DNA from: Chloroflexota bacterium
Lineage (GTDB): Bacteria > Chloroflexota > Anaerolineae > UBA2200
Assembly (NCBI GenBank): GCA_014360905.1
Contig: JACIWW010000004.1
Span: 1 to 64,000, forward strand
DNA length: 64,000 nucleotides
Reading direction: 5' to 3'
In this document: in pieces, positions 42,542 to 51,884 of the stretch
Layout of the letters: each line of letters opens with the position of its first letter
How positions within the stretch are numbered: the first letter of the stretch is position 1
Notes under the pieces: model-generated
Told to the model about the DNA's origin: nothing
What the model saw: only the letters and a program-made list of their open reading frames with translations
Database searches by the model: none
Translations under genes and position numbers: made by a program

Positions 42542-44194
42542 ATGGATACGCGGTCGCGCCTGAAATCTGTGCCTCTCTTTGCCGCTCTCTCGCCAACAGA
42601 CCTGGCGTTGGTGGCTAAGATAGCGACCAGACGCTACTATCCCAAAGGCAGTATTCTCTGCCGACAGGACGAATTCGGTGAGACATTGTATGTCATTGAC
42701 TCCGGTGAGGCTATCCTACGCCAAACGGACCTGCAGGGTGTAGAGAGGCCAGTGGGATATCTACGCGAAGGTGACTCCTTCGGTGTGGACGCTCTCTTTT
42801 TGGGAGACGCTTATGGCTCATGCGTCCAAGCTACTGCGCCCCTCGAAGTATTGTGTATCCGAAAGCAGGATTTTGACCAACTGTTGATGGAGCATCCCCA
42901 TATTCAAAGACAACTGATCCTCCCGCGTTTGATTCGCGAGCGCTTGCGCCTGCGTTCCATACCTTTGCAGGACAAGGATGAGCCCTGGCTGCTCCTTCGT
43001 AGAAGGCACTGGATCGTACTGGTGCGTAGTATGCTGTTGCCTATCCTCATTCTGTTCGTCTTTGGTATAGGGGTGGCTAGTCTGAATGGGCTGAACGCGA
43101 TCACGCGGATGCCTTTTATCACTCTACCCGCAGCAGGTATTATCGCGATTCTCGTGCTTTGGTACTTCATAGATTGGCGAAACGATTTTTATCTAGTGAC
43201 AACGAAGAGGATCCTTCACCGGGAACAGGTCATCCTCCGTTTCGAGACTCGCGACGAGGCCCCGCTGACCAAAATTCAAAACATTAACATCAAACGCGGG
43301 TTCATAGGCAAGTTCCTCGATTATGGCACCATGGAAATCCAGACCGCCGGTGCAAAGGGGGGGTCAATCGTACTAGACTACCTGCCTGACCCGGAAAGCA
43401 TGAAGCAGGTCATTTTCAAACAGATTGGTTATCTCAAATCAAGACAAAAACAAGAAGAACACGAAAAAATCCGCCAAGAACTCGCTCACCAAATCCAAAA
43501 GGATAAAGTGGAAGAGGAATTGCCTATTCCTCCCTTGCCCCCACAGGAGCCACTCAAGAAACGCAGCTTTCTGGTACGTATTGCGCCCTCACGACCTTTG
43601 CTGAGAGTTCGTTACGAACAAGCAGATCGATTTACGTGGCGCAAGCATTGGATTTTCCTGCTGAAACGAATTTATCTGGCCCTGCCCGCTTTCGTCCTGA
43701 TCACTATCTCCATCACCATCATTAGTCTTTCCGGTGGGCTTGGTCAGTATCGTTTTCCTATCTTGCTCGCTGCCCTGGTGCTTTGGATAACATCTGTTTT
43801 CTGGTTGTGGTGGGAGTGGGAAGATTGGAGAAACGACGAGTATATCGTCACCAAACGCTCGATTGTTGACATCGTGAAAAAGCCTCTCTTCTTCGACGAA
43901 GTACGCAAAGAAGCCTCGCTGGACATGATCCAAAACGTTTCGCTGAAGAAACCAGGGCCTCTGGCCGCTCTCTTGGATTATGGGGATGTCTTGATCCAGA
44001 CAGCGGGACCTGGCGGCACATTTACTTTCGCTGGTGTCCATCGTCCTGCGGAAGTACAACGGGAAATATTCCGCCGCATCGAAGCGTATGAGGAGGAGCG
44101 CAAGCGCCAGGAAAAAGAACAAAGGAAAGCAGAATTGTCATCCTGGTTCAAGATCTACCATGAGATGGAGCAGCAAAAGAAGACCGAATCCTAG
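42542..44194 (+). CDS. Cyclic-nucleotide-binding domain protein with two membrane-PH (DUF304) modules
   Basis: 550 residues. Residues 1-125 are a cNMP-binding/CRP-like beta barrel (PLFAALSPTDLALVAKIATR, YPKGSILCRQDEFGETLYVI, GYLREGDSFGVDALF) with no DNA-binding domain. Two similar halves follow. Each has two membrane helices, then WRNDxYxVTxxRI and the bacterial-PH signature (TKIQNINIKRGFIGKFLDYG and DMIQNVSLKKPGPLAALLDY). A charged coiled region links the halves. The architecture suggests a membrane sensor responding to a cytoplasmic nucleotide. The canonical phosphate-binding Arg of CRP is not obvious. The start at 42542 has AAAGGA 9 nt upstream. Confidence 0.82.
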   Translation: MDTRSRLKSVPLFAALSPTDLALVAKIATRRYYPKGSILCRQDEFGETLYVIDSGEAILRQTDLQGVERPVGYLREGDSFGVDALFLGDAYGSCVQATAPLEVLCIRKQDFDQLLMEHPHIQRQLILPRLIRERLRLRSIPLQDKDEPWLLLRRRHWIVLVRSMLLPILILFVFGIGVASLNGLNAITRMPFITLPAAGIIAILVLWYFIDWRNDFYLVTTKRILHREQVILRFETRDEAPLTKIQNINIKRGFIGKFLDYGTMEIQTAGAKGGSIVLDYLPDPESMKQVIFKQIGYLKSRQKQEEHEKIRQELAHQIQKDKVEEELPIPPLPPQEPLKKRSFLVRIAPSRPLLRVRYEQADRFTWRKHWIFLLKRIYLALPAFVLITISITIISLSGGLGQYRFPILLAALVLWITSVFWLWWEWEDWRNDEYIVTKRSIVDIVKKPLFFDEVRKEASLDMIQNVSLKKPGPLAALLDYGDVLIQTAGPGGTFTFAGVHRPAEVQREIFRRIEAYEEERKRQEKEQRKAELSSWFKIYHEMEQQKKTES

Positions 44195-44402
44195 GATAAC
44201 TGACTTTGGACTGCATCTGCGCTGGCTTTGCATAGCCGAATTGATTTGTTCTGTACTCGACCTGGCTCACTCGCAAAGATTCAAAATCTGGGTTGATTGA
44301 TCTTAAGGAAAGGGGGTGATCTACTTTAAGTATCTGATCTGAGTTTTTCCGTGATAAAGTTGTGCTTCGATTATATTGAAAACTAAAAGGAGGGGAGCTG
44401 TG
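44195..44402. other. Leader region of the BMP transporter operon
   Basis: No gene. A -10-like TATATT lies at about 44371, with TTGTGC some 14 bp upstream. AAGGAGGGG at 44387-44395 is the ribosome-binding site. I do not see a purine-riboswitch core or strong hairpin. Confidence 0.4.
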
Positions 44403-45659
44403 TTGAGAAATAAGAGACTTTGGATAATTACCACATTCTTATTACTGGCGACAATATTGCTGTCCGCGTGTGCTCCCACGGCCACGCCAACGCCTGCAGC
44501 GCCAGCACCGGTGAAAGAAGTCACACGTCTTGTAGAAGTCACCCGTATAGCCCCGGCCCCGGAGAAGAAACTCAAGGTTGGCTTCATCTACGTTGGGCCT
44601 ATCGGTGACTATGGCTGGACCCATGCCCACAACCAAGGCCGCCTCTACGTGCAAAACAAATTTCCATGGCTGGAAACGGTCTATGCCGAAGCAGTGCCCG
44701 AGGCAGATGTTGAGCGCTTCCTGGATCGCTTCATTGTGGAAGAGAAATGCGATGTGGTCTTCACCACCAGCTTTGGTTTCATGGATGGAACTCTAGCAGC
44801 GGCACTGAAATACCCAGACAAAATCTTCTTCCACTGCTCCGGTTTCAAGCGCGCACCCAACTTGGGCACTTACATGGCCGATTTCTACCAGATTTATTAT
44901 CTGAACGGCCTGATGGCTGGCGCATTAACCAAGACCGGCAAGGTTGGCTATGTAGGCGCCCATCCAATCCCCGAGGTGGTGCGGCATATCAACGCCTTCA
45001 CCCTAGGCGTTCGCGAGGTTAATCCAAAGGCCACGGTAGATGTGCGTTGGCTGTTTTCCTGGTACGATCCCGCCAAGGCCCGCGAAGCGGCTGAGGCTCT
45101 CATCGCTGCAGGCTGCGATACGCTGGCCTTCACCGAAGACTCGCCAACCGTGCTTCAGGTAGGCCAAGAGTACACGCAGAAGGGCCAGCCAGTTTACACC
45201 TTCAGCCACTATAGCCCTATGGAAGAGTTCGGTCCTGATTCCTGTGTCAGTGGCCAGCTTGTGGACTGGGGCATTATCTATGAAGACATATTGACCAAGG
45301 TTTACCTGGGCATCTACAACAACCAGAACCTGGAGAACGTGGACTACTGGTGGTTACTACGCGAAAATGCGGTAAAGCTCGGTGGCTCCTTCGAACACCC
45401 CATTAACCCCAAGTTCGTGGATGCGCTCAAAGCAGTGAAAGTCACCGATCCTTTCCTTGGCCAGCTCACCGTGTATGATTTGGTCATGAAACGCATGGAG
45501 CAGATGAAAGATCCGGCCATGCTCTTCGATCCCTTCAGCGGTCCTATCAAGGACCAGGCTGGCGTGGAACGCGTCAAGGCAGGCCAGCGGCTCTCCATTG
45601 GCGAATTGCTGAGCATTGACTGGTTCGTGCAAGGGAACATTGGCACCATCCCGCGCTAA
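44403..45659 (+). CDS. BMP-family substrate-binding lipoprotein of a nucleoside ABC transporter
   Basis: 418 residues. Start TTG at 44403 (MRNKRLWIITTF), 7 nt after GGAGGGG; a GTG at 44400 is the alternative. Lipoprotein signal LLLATILLSAC, Cys about 21. The BMP/PnrA fold is clear: KVGFIYVGPIGDYGWTHAHN, then VVFTTSFGFMDGTLAAALKY, KTGKVGYVGAHPIPEVVRHI and DSPTVLQVG. BMP proteins bind purine nucleosides for import. It is the first gene of an operon with an ATPase and two permeases. Confidence 0.92.
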   Translation: MRNKRLWIITTFLLLATILLSACAPTATPTPAAPAPVKEVTRLVEVTRIAPAPEKKLKVGFIYVGPIGDYGWTHAHNQGRLYVQNKFPWLETVYAEAVPEADVERFLDRFIVEEKCDVVFTTSFGFMDGTLAAALKYPDKIFFHCSGFKRAPNLGTYMADFYQIYYLNGLMAGALTKTGKVGYVGAHPIPEVVRHINAFTLGVREVNPKATVDVRWLFSWYDPAKAREAAEALIAAGCDTLAFTEDSPTVLQVGQEYTQKGQPVYTFSHYSPMEEFGPDSCVSGQLVDWGIIYEDILTKVYLGIYNNQNLENVDYWWLLRENAVKLGGSFEHPINPKFVDALKAVKVTDPFLGQLTVYDLVMKRMEQMKDPAMLFDPFSGPIKDQAGVERVKAGQRLSIGELLSIDWFVQGNIGTIPR

Positions 45660-45692
45660 CCGATCATCGCCACAAAACAACTGAAAGACGAA

Positions 45693-45720
45693 GCAGGGGA
45701 CACCAACATGTGTCCCCTGC
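45693..45720 (+). terminator. Intra-operon hairpin
   Basis: A perfect 11-bp stem GCAGGGGACAC (45693-45703) and GTGTCCCCTGC (45710-45720) without a long T-run, between the binding-protein and ATPase genes. Such hairpins commonly give partial termination or 3' protection so that the binding protein is made in excess. Confidence 0.6.
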
Positions 45721-45748
45721 CCCATTCTTATGTGCAAGGAGACCTCAC

Positions 45749-47287
45749 GTGCCCCATTCATCAGGAACGCGTATCGCAGTAGCTATGCATGGCATTGTCA
45801 AACGCTTCCCCGGTGTGCTGGCAAACGACCATATCTCTTTGGAGGTGCGTGCCGGCGAAATTCATGCCTTGTTGGGCGAAAATGGTGCTGGCAAAACTAC
45901 CTTGATGAACATTTTGTACGGGATTTACCAAGCGGATGAGGGTGAGATCTATGTGAAAGGACACCGGGTGCACATCCGCTCACCGCGTGATGCAATCCGT
46001 TTGGGCATCGGGATGGTACATCAGCAGTATCGGTTGGTAGCTAACCACACTGTGGCCGAAAATGTGGTGCTGGGGCTACCAGGTAACTTTCTCTTTCCTG
46101 AACGAGCCGCGCGACAAAAATTGGAGGATTTCTCCAAAAAATACGGCCTGAGCGTAGACCCCAATGCACGTATCTGGCAGCTATCAGCAGGAGAACAACA
46201 ACGCGTTGAGATCATCAAAGCCCTCTACCGTGGAGCCGATATCCTGATCCTGGACGAACCCACATCGATGCTGACCCCGGGTGAAATCGATGAACTGCTG
46301 AGCATCATCCACCGCATGGCTGCCGAGGGACATACCATCATTTTTATCACGCACAAGCTCGATGAGGTTTTTGCTATCAGCGAGCGAGTAACGGTGCTGC
46401 GCCAGGGAAAGGTAGTGGCTACACTGGAAACAACGCGCACGGACAAGCCGAGCTTAGCGCGGCTCATGGTTGGGCGGGAGGTTATCTTTCGTCTGGAGAA
46501 AAAACCGGCTCCAGTGGGTGAGGTAGTACTTCGCGTAGAGGACTTGCATGTGTTAAATGACAGAGGGTTGCCGGCTGTGAAGGGTGTCTCTCTTATTGTT
46601 GCGGCTGGCGAAATCCTGGGCATTGCTGGAGTAGCTGGTAACGGTCAGCGCGAATTGGTCGAAGCACTGGTTGGGTTGCGACCCAGCCAACGGGGGCACG
46701 TATTTCTCAAAGGTCGGGATGTAACCAATCAGCCGCCACGTGCCTTGATCGGGTGCGGAGTCTGTTATGTCCCTGGTGAACGCATGATTGGGTTAGCCCC
46801 CGGTCTGAGTGTGGCGGAGAATCTTGTCCTGAAGAGCTACGAACAGAAGCAGTTCAGACAGGGAGCATTTCTCGACTACGCGGCCATCAATAGCCATGCA
46901 AGCCGCTTGATTCATCAGTACTCTGTAACGACTCCAAGTCCCACAACGCCAGTCAAACTGCTTTCTGGTGGCAACATCCAACGCGTGATTCTCGCCCGCG
47001 AGACATGCCAGTCCCCCACTTTGCTCATCGCAGCGCATCCCACCAGTGGCTTGGACGTGGGAGCCACAGAGTACATTCGACAGCTCATTTTGAAACAACG
47101 CGACCAAGGAACAGCAGTGCTGCTGGTCTCCGAGGACCTAGAGGAAATCCTACAACTCAGCGACCGCATTGCTGTGATGTTCGAAGGCGAGATCATGGGC
47201 ATCTTGCCCGCACATCAGGCAGATTTAGGGACAATCGGCGCAATGATGGCTGGCATACAGAGGATACCTGTGCCGGAGGCAATATGA
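45749..47287 (+). CDS. Nucleoside ABC transporter ATP-binding protein (double NBD)
   Basis: 512 residues from a GTG at 45749 (AAGGAGA upstream). The first NBD is complete: GENGAGKTTLM, QLSAGEQQRVEIIKAL, LILDEPTSML, H-loop ITHKLDEV. The second NBD is degenerate as usual for this family: GVAGNGQRELVEAL, LSGGNIQRVILARE and LLIAAHPTSGLD, where the catalytic Glu is His. The architecture matches BmpD/YufO/NupA-type sugar/nucleoside importers. The stop overlaps the next ATG. Confidence 0.95.
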   Translation: MPHSSGTRIAVAMHGIVKRFPGVLANDHISLEVRAGEIHALLGENGAGKTTLMNILYGIYQADEGEIYVKGHRVHIRSPRDAIRLGIGMVHQQYRLVANHTVAENVVLGLPGNFLFPERAARQKLEDFSKKYGLSVDPNARIWQLSAGEQQRVEIIKALYRGADILILDEPTSMLTPGEIDELLSIIHRMAAEGHTIIFITHKLDEVFAISERVTVLRQGKVVATLETTRTDKPSLARLMVGREVIFRLEKKPAPVGEVVLRVEDLHVLNDRGLPAVKGVSLIVAAGEILGIAGVAGNGQRELVEALVGLRPSQRGHVFLKGRDVTNQPPRALIGCGVCYVPGERMIGLAPGLSVAENLVLKSYEQKQFRQGAFLDYAAINSHASRLIHQYSVTTPSPTTPVKLLSGGNIQRVILARETCQSPTLLIAAHPTSGLDVGATEYIRQLILKQRDQGTAVLLVSEDLEEILQLSDRIAVMFEGEIMGILPAHQADLGTIGAMMAGIQRIPVPEAI

Positions 47288-48372
47288 GCGATTGGCCACA
47301 CTTCCGCATTGAAAAACGCCTAAGCGTTTCACCTTGGTTAGAATTCCTCACCCTCGCTACCTCCCTATTTCTGGCGTTTGTGGTAATTGCAGGGCTTTTC
47401 CGCATCCTGGGTGTCAACCCGATTATTGCCTATCAGCGCATCTTTCGTGGCGCCTTTGGCAGTCTCTATGGACTTTCTGAGACCATCGTCAAAGCCATCC
47501 CGCTCATGCTGTGCGGCGTTGGGTTGAGCACAGCCTTCCGCGCGCGGGTATACAACATTGGTGCAGAAGGGCAACTGCTCGTGGGGGCAATATGCGCGAC
47601 TGGCCTGGCCTTGGCTCGACCCAATTGGCCATCCTGGGCTCTGCGTCCTGCTATGTTCTTGGTTGGCTTCATAGGAGGGGCGCTCTGGGCATTGGTCCCC
47701 GCTCTACTCAAGGTCCGTTTTCGAGTTGATGAAACGCTTAGCAGCCTGATGATGGTGTATATTGCCAGCGACCTAGTGAATTATCTGGTATATGGCCCGT
47801 GGAAGGGAGCCAAAGAAATGGGATTCCCTTATACAGACAAATTCTCGCCATCGGCTCAACTTCCGCGTTTGTTTACTACACGCATCCATTACCCAACCCT
47901 TATCTTGGCACTAATTTTAGCCGGGCTGATATACGTACTTATCCAGCGCACTAAGTGGGGATTTGAGATCCGCGTTACTGGCGAGAACCCCGATGCAGCA
48001 CGCTATGCTGGCATGAATTATCTCACTACTGTCCTCCTGGTCATGCTACTCAGTGGAGGATTGGCCGGATTGGCTGGCGTAGGCGAGGTTGCGGGTATCC
48101 ACTATCGGCTGCGGTACCCACAGGGCATTTCCCCCGGCTATGGCTTCACTGCTATCATTGTTACCTGGCTGGCCCGCCTCAATCCATTGGCAGTTGTCGT
48201 GACCTCTTTTCTGCTCGGTGGGCTGCTGGTAGGTGGCGATGCCATCCAGGTGGCAATGGGACTGCCAGTAGCAACTATCTATATCTTCAACGGCGTGATT
48301 CTGCTCTTTGTGCTGGGGAGTGATCTCTTCACACGCTATAGGATCCGCCTGGACTGGAGGCGACAAAGGTGA
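47284..48372 (+). CDS. Nucleoside ABC transporter permease (YufP/NupB type)
   Basis: 362 residues starting at the ATG at 47284, overlapping the ATPase stop; the longer open frame upstream lies inside the ATPase gene. About nine membrane helices. The family segment FRARVYNIGAEGQLLVGAI and the coupling EIRVTGENPDAARYAGMN are typical. It forms the membrane channel with the next gene, overlapping it by 4 bp. Confidence 0.94.
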   Translation: MSDWPHFRIEKRLSVSPWLEFLTLATSLFLAFVVIAGLFRILGVNPIIAYQRIFRGAFGSLYGLSETIVKAIPLMLCGVGLSTAFRARVYNIGAEGQLLVGAICATGLALARPNWPSWALRPAMFLVGFIGGALWALVPALLKVRFRVDETLSSLMMVYIASDLVNYLVYGPWKGAKEMGFPYTDKFSPSAQLPRLFTTRIHYPTLILALILAGLIYVLIQRTKWGFEIRVTGENPDAARYAGMNYLTTVLLVMLLSGGLAGLAGVGEVAGIHYRLRYPQGISPGYGFTAIIVTWLARLNPLAVVVTSFLLGGLLVGGDAIQVAMGLPVATIYIFNGVILLFVLGSDLFTRYRIRLDWRRQR

Positions 48373-49292
48373 TTGACTTCATCCTACTGGTACTGAAAGC
48401 TGCAATCCCTGCTGGAACACCACTCCTCTATGGCACCCTTGGTGAGGTCACTGCCGAACGCTCTGGGGTGCTGAACCTAGGCGTGGAAGGAATGATGATT
48501 GTAGGAGCAGTGACCGCCTTTGGTGTGACGCACACTACTGGCAATATCTGGTTTGGTCTGGCTGCAGCAGCGCTAGCCGGAAGCCTACTGGCATTGGTGC
48601 ATGCCTTTGCCAGCATCACTCTGCGCGTCAACCAGGTCGTCTCTGGCCTGGCTTTGACCATGTTAGGACAGGGCCTGAGTGGGCTGGTTGGCAAACGGTT
48701 CATCGGCATGCCACCGCGTGTGCGCTTGTCTCCATTATCTATGTCGGGCTTGAGTGATCTGCCTATCATTGGCCCGCTGTTCTTTCGCTATGATCCCATG
48801 GTGTACCTGGCGATCATCCTGGCATTTGTTCTGTGGTTTACCATGTACAAAACTCGTTGGGGCATTACCCTGCGCTCGGTAGGCGAAAGCCCAGCTACCG
48901 CTGATGCTTTAGGCGTTAATGTTTTCCTGGTGCGCTACCTGGCAGTGTTCTTTGGCGGCCTGATGGCGGGGCTTGGCGGGGCTTACCTCTCCGTAGTCTA
49001 CACCACTGCCTGGATCGAGGGCATGACCGCTGGGGCTGGCTGGATCGTAATCGCTTTGACCATCTTTGCCATGTGGGACCCAGCACGCGCCATGTTGGGA
49101 GCTTACCTCTTCGGTGGCGTGCGCGTCCTGCAGTATCGCTTGCAGCCTCTGGGCATCTCGCCCAATCTGCTGAATATGCTGCCCTTTATTTTCACCATCC
49201 TGGTGCTGATGCTCAGCACGGGTGAAGTGATGCGCCGGCGCGTTGGTGCCCCTGCAGCGCTGATGCAGCCATATGCCAGGGAGGAACGATAG
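48369..49292 (+). CDS. Nucleoside ABC transporter permease (YufQ/NupC type)
   Basis: 307 residues starting with GTG at 48369 in overlap with the previous stop. Typical GTPLLYGTLGEVTAERSGVL, NLGVEGMMIVGAV and TLRSVGESPATADALGVNV. Eight or so membrane helices. It completes the four-gene BMP-type importer. Confidence 0.94.
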   Translation: MIDFILLVLKAAIPAGTPLLYGTLGEVTAERSGVLNLGVEGMMIVGAVTAFGVTHTTGNIWFGLAAAALAGSLLALVHAFASITLRVNQVVSGLALTMLGQGLSGLVGKRFIGMPPRVRLSPLSMSGLSDLPIIGPLFFRYDPMVYLAIILAFVLWFTMYKTRWGITLRSVGESPATADALGVNVFLVRYLAVFFGGLMAGLGGAYLSVVYTTAWIEGMTAGAGWIVIALTIFAMWDPARAMLGAYLFGGVRVLQYRLQPLGISPNLLNMLPFIFTILVLMLSTGEVMRRRVGAPAALMQPYAREER

Positions 49293-49331
49293 ATCAAAAG
49301 GCCTAGATCACAGAAACGATAGGGGGACAAA

Positions 49332-50074
49332 ATGACTGAACCAGAACCTACGCTCGCTGAGTGGAGCAAGCTCTATTCAAGCAGCGGGACATGTGAAGGA
49401 AATCGCACCTTGGCAGTGGATGGAGGAGACGGATATCTTTGGCGTGCAGGACCCAGAAACGGGGAAGTTGGGTTTTTGCTAGCGTGATGGGAGCATTGGG
49501 AAAGCACCTGGCTATCGCCGTCTACCTTGGCCCAGAAGGGCTATACAGTCTTATTGGATACCGAAGATGAGGAAAGCTAATTGGTGCGCGTACCACGGGA
49601 GGAACATGGCGAACTGATGTGGGAAGGACAGGTACTGGCGGTACTGCCGCCTAAGCCCACACCTATTTCACTCATTATGGACCTTGACCTGCTGGGAAAA
49701 CTGAAGCAACTATCGCAGAGCCAACTCTTGCTCGAGGTGGATCTCCTCATGATGCCAACTCCCATAGGAGAGAAAGGGGAACGCCCTTTCTTCCCTTACA
49801 TGCTATTGTTAGTTGACAGCAACAGCGGCATGATCTTAGGCAGCGAATTGCTCATTCCAGAACGAGGGCTGGAAGCGATGTGGGGGTGATCCCATTCACA
49901 CTGGTCTATCAACTTGCCCAGGCTATGGTTGTACCAAGACGGATCAAAGTGCGTTCGCTGCTGCTTAGCCAACTGCTCCAACCAGTGGCTGAGGAATTAG
50001 GGATTGAAATTAAAACAACCACATTGCGCAGTCTGGATCGGGCCAAAAAGTTCTTGCTAGAGCGATTTACTTAG
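49332..50074 (+). pseudogene. Decayed DUF7309/DUF6930-like gene
   Basis: Coding fragments in changing frames follow one another. They are MTEPEPTLAEWSKLY; then APWQWMEETDIFGVQDPETG in the next frame; VMGALGKHLAIAVYLGPEGL in another; a 102-codon piece (49581-49889) with PFFPYMLLLVDSNSGMILGS; and VIPFTLVYQLAQAMV to the stop at 50074. Together they resemble the DUF7309 plus DUF6930 proteins of SEC-C-like context. Several indels and stops make it non-functional. The intact family function is unknown. Confidence 0.65.
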
Positions 50075-50967
50075 GGTATTGAATCCTTGCTGCTCCCTGC
50101 AGGGACTTTTCCCTTTTTCCGTCGCCAGAACGACCAGAGCGCAACGAAGGGCAGCGATACCAGGATTGCCACAGGCAAAATGTACAAAACCACCCAAATG
50201 GCGGCATCTACCAGGAAGCGTAGCGTCTGCACCAGAGTACGTAGCGCTCCGACCACCGTTTCAGAAGGCCGCCAACCAGTGCCAGCAATAGGTCTGGCCA
50301 GCACATCAGGGATCAATTCGATAGTTACTGCCGACATAGCAGAAGTTCTTTCCAGATACTGCATACGTCCCTTAAGTTGCTCAATCTGACCCCGTATCTG
50401 TGTCAACTCGCGATATACTGCCAGAATATCCTCTGCCTTGCCCGTCTTCTCGCGAACTGTGCGCAGTAGTTCGAGCAGTTCCTGCTCCGTTGCCTCCAGG
50501 TTGCGTAGTTGGGCACTCAGGTCAGTGTATTCCTCGGTCACATCCCGGCTGCTACCACTCTCGCGCTCCACCTTTACAGCAAGAGCCTTGAAGCGTCCCA
50601 AGGCTTCATCTAACGTCTCAGCGGGAACACGTACAGTGATGGAACCACGCAGTTGATCCTGATCGCGCCACAGTCTCACATCCACAACATAGCCGCCCAG
50701 CGTACTGACAATGCTCTTGATCTGGGCTACGCTTTCCTCTGTGTCTTTGACTACCAGGGATAACTCTGCTGTGCGCACGATCATCCGCTCTTCGCTGACC
50801 CCCACTGAGCTGGGTACCGCACCTGCACCTTTTCCGCCTTCTGCACTGGTGGAATAGAGAGCCGGTGCAGAAGTAGGGACAATTGGGCTGCTTCTAGGAG
50901 CACAAGCTGTAATAAGCAGCGCTAAAGATGAGATACAAACCCCACATAATACCTTACTAATCTTCAT
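50071..50967 (-). CDS. DUF4349 lipoprotein
   Basis: 298 residues from the Met at 50967 (AGGAGG upstream). Lipoprotein signal CGVCISSLALLITAC, Cys about 20. The DUF4349 body has MIVRTAELSLVVKDTEESVA, then GGYVVDVRLWRDQDQLRGSI, VRVPAETLDEAL, a coiled coil (LSAQLRNLEATEQELLELLR) and ERTSAMSAVTIEL. A C-terminal membrane helix follows (WVVLYILPVAILVSLPF). Anchored at both ends, it probably spans the envelope. Function unknown. Confidence 0.88.
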   Translation of the reverse strand: MKISKVLCGVCISSLALLITACAPRSSPIVPTSAPALYSTSAEGGKGAGAVPSSVGVSEERMIVRTAELSLVVKDTEESVAQIKSIVSTLGGYVVDVRLWRDQDQLRGSITVRVPAETLDEALGRFKALAVKVERESGSSRDVTEEYTDLSAQLRNLEATEQELLELLRTVREKTGKAEDILAVYRELTQIRGQIEQLKGRMQYLERTSAMSAVTIELIPDVLARPIAGTGWRPSETVVGALRTLVQTLRFLVDAAIWVVLYILPVAILVSLPFVALWSFWRRKKGKVPAGSSKDSIP

Positions 50968-51048
50968 AACCCTATCCTCCTGTCTGGCATTGCAATGTGC
51001 CGACACCCTCAAGACGTAGACGATGAAGGCAAAGTTCCATACCATTAG

Positions 51049-51774
51049 TCACCAGCCAAATGACAGGCGGGTGGCCAAGCGCGGTGGCAAACGCAGGGCA
51101 GCCATCAAACGTTGTGTTTCTTCGATAGGATAGTCTACCTTCCTTAATTCAATGGTCTTCGCTTCCTTATCGAAGATCATATAACTGGCGCGCGGATCGC
51201 CATCCCGGGGCTGCCCTACTCCACCCGGGTTGATCAACAAACGCTCCTCCCCAAGGGGTGTAGGCTCACCCGGCATCAGAAGAAACGCATCGCAGTTTCG
51301 CGGCGAGCCAGTGAAAGCATAGACAACAGGCACATGCGTGTGTCCAAACAGGCAGTACGTGGTGTCAAAGTGAGCAAAATTCGCTGCTGCCACAAATTGG
51401 TGCGAGATGTATTCCCAAATGGGATGGCGCGGGCTGCCATGGACAATGGTAAAGTCATCCTCAACCAGCCTCTCTGGCAAGCTCTCAATGAATTCCCGAT
51501 TGCTCGGCGTGAGCTGTTCTCCCGTCCAAAGGCATGCCTGGCGCGCATCGGGATTGAAGGAGGAGATATCGAGCCTATTGATCGATGCCCAGTCATGGTT
51601 GCCAGCTACACAAATGTGAGGTAACTCCCTCAGCCGCTCAATGCACTCGTTGGGCTGCGGCCCATAGCCAATCACATCACCCAAACACCATACTTTGTCA
51701 AACTGACCCGCATCAGCCAAAACTGCCTCAAAAGCAGCCAAATTGCTGTGAATGTCGGATAGAATGAGATAGCG
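51049..51774 (-). CDS. Calcineurin-like metallophosphoesterase (YfcE/MJ0936 type)
   Basis: 241 residues starting at a GTG (51774). All metal motifs are present: LSDIHSN, GDVIGYG, VAGNHD, TIVHGSP and FGHTHVPVV. The small cytoplasmic phosphodiesterase family has cAMP-phosphodiesterase or diadenosine-polyphosphatase-like members; the substrate is not predictable. The gap to the downstream DUF4349 gene is 81 bp on the same strand. Confidence 0.9.
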   Translation of the reverse strand, partial: RYLILSDIHSNLAAFEAVLADAGQFDKVWCLGDVIGYGPQPNECIERLRELPHICVAGNHDWASINRLDISSFNPDARQACLWTGEQLTPSNREFIESLPERLVEDDFTIVHGSPRHPIWEYISHQFVAAANFAHFDTTYCLFGHTHVPVVYAFTGSPRNCDAFLLMPGEPTPLGEERLLINPGGVGQPRDGDPRASYMIFDKEAKTIELRKVDYPIEETQRLMAALRLPPRLATRLSFGW

Positions 51775-51884
51775 CACAATCGTATCCCTTCCAGATGCAA
51801 TCAAATGATTTTTCCAATATTACCACAATTCACTTTTTACACCAAAGTTGCGAAAAATTCCTGTAGGTATTATATAATATACCT

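Noticed and set aside
45693-45720. Full operon terminator after the BMP binding protein
   Set aside because: No U-run follows, and the ATPase gene 29 bp further has its own ribosome-binding site; read as a partial terminator or mRNA stabiliser.
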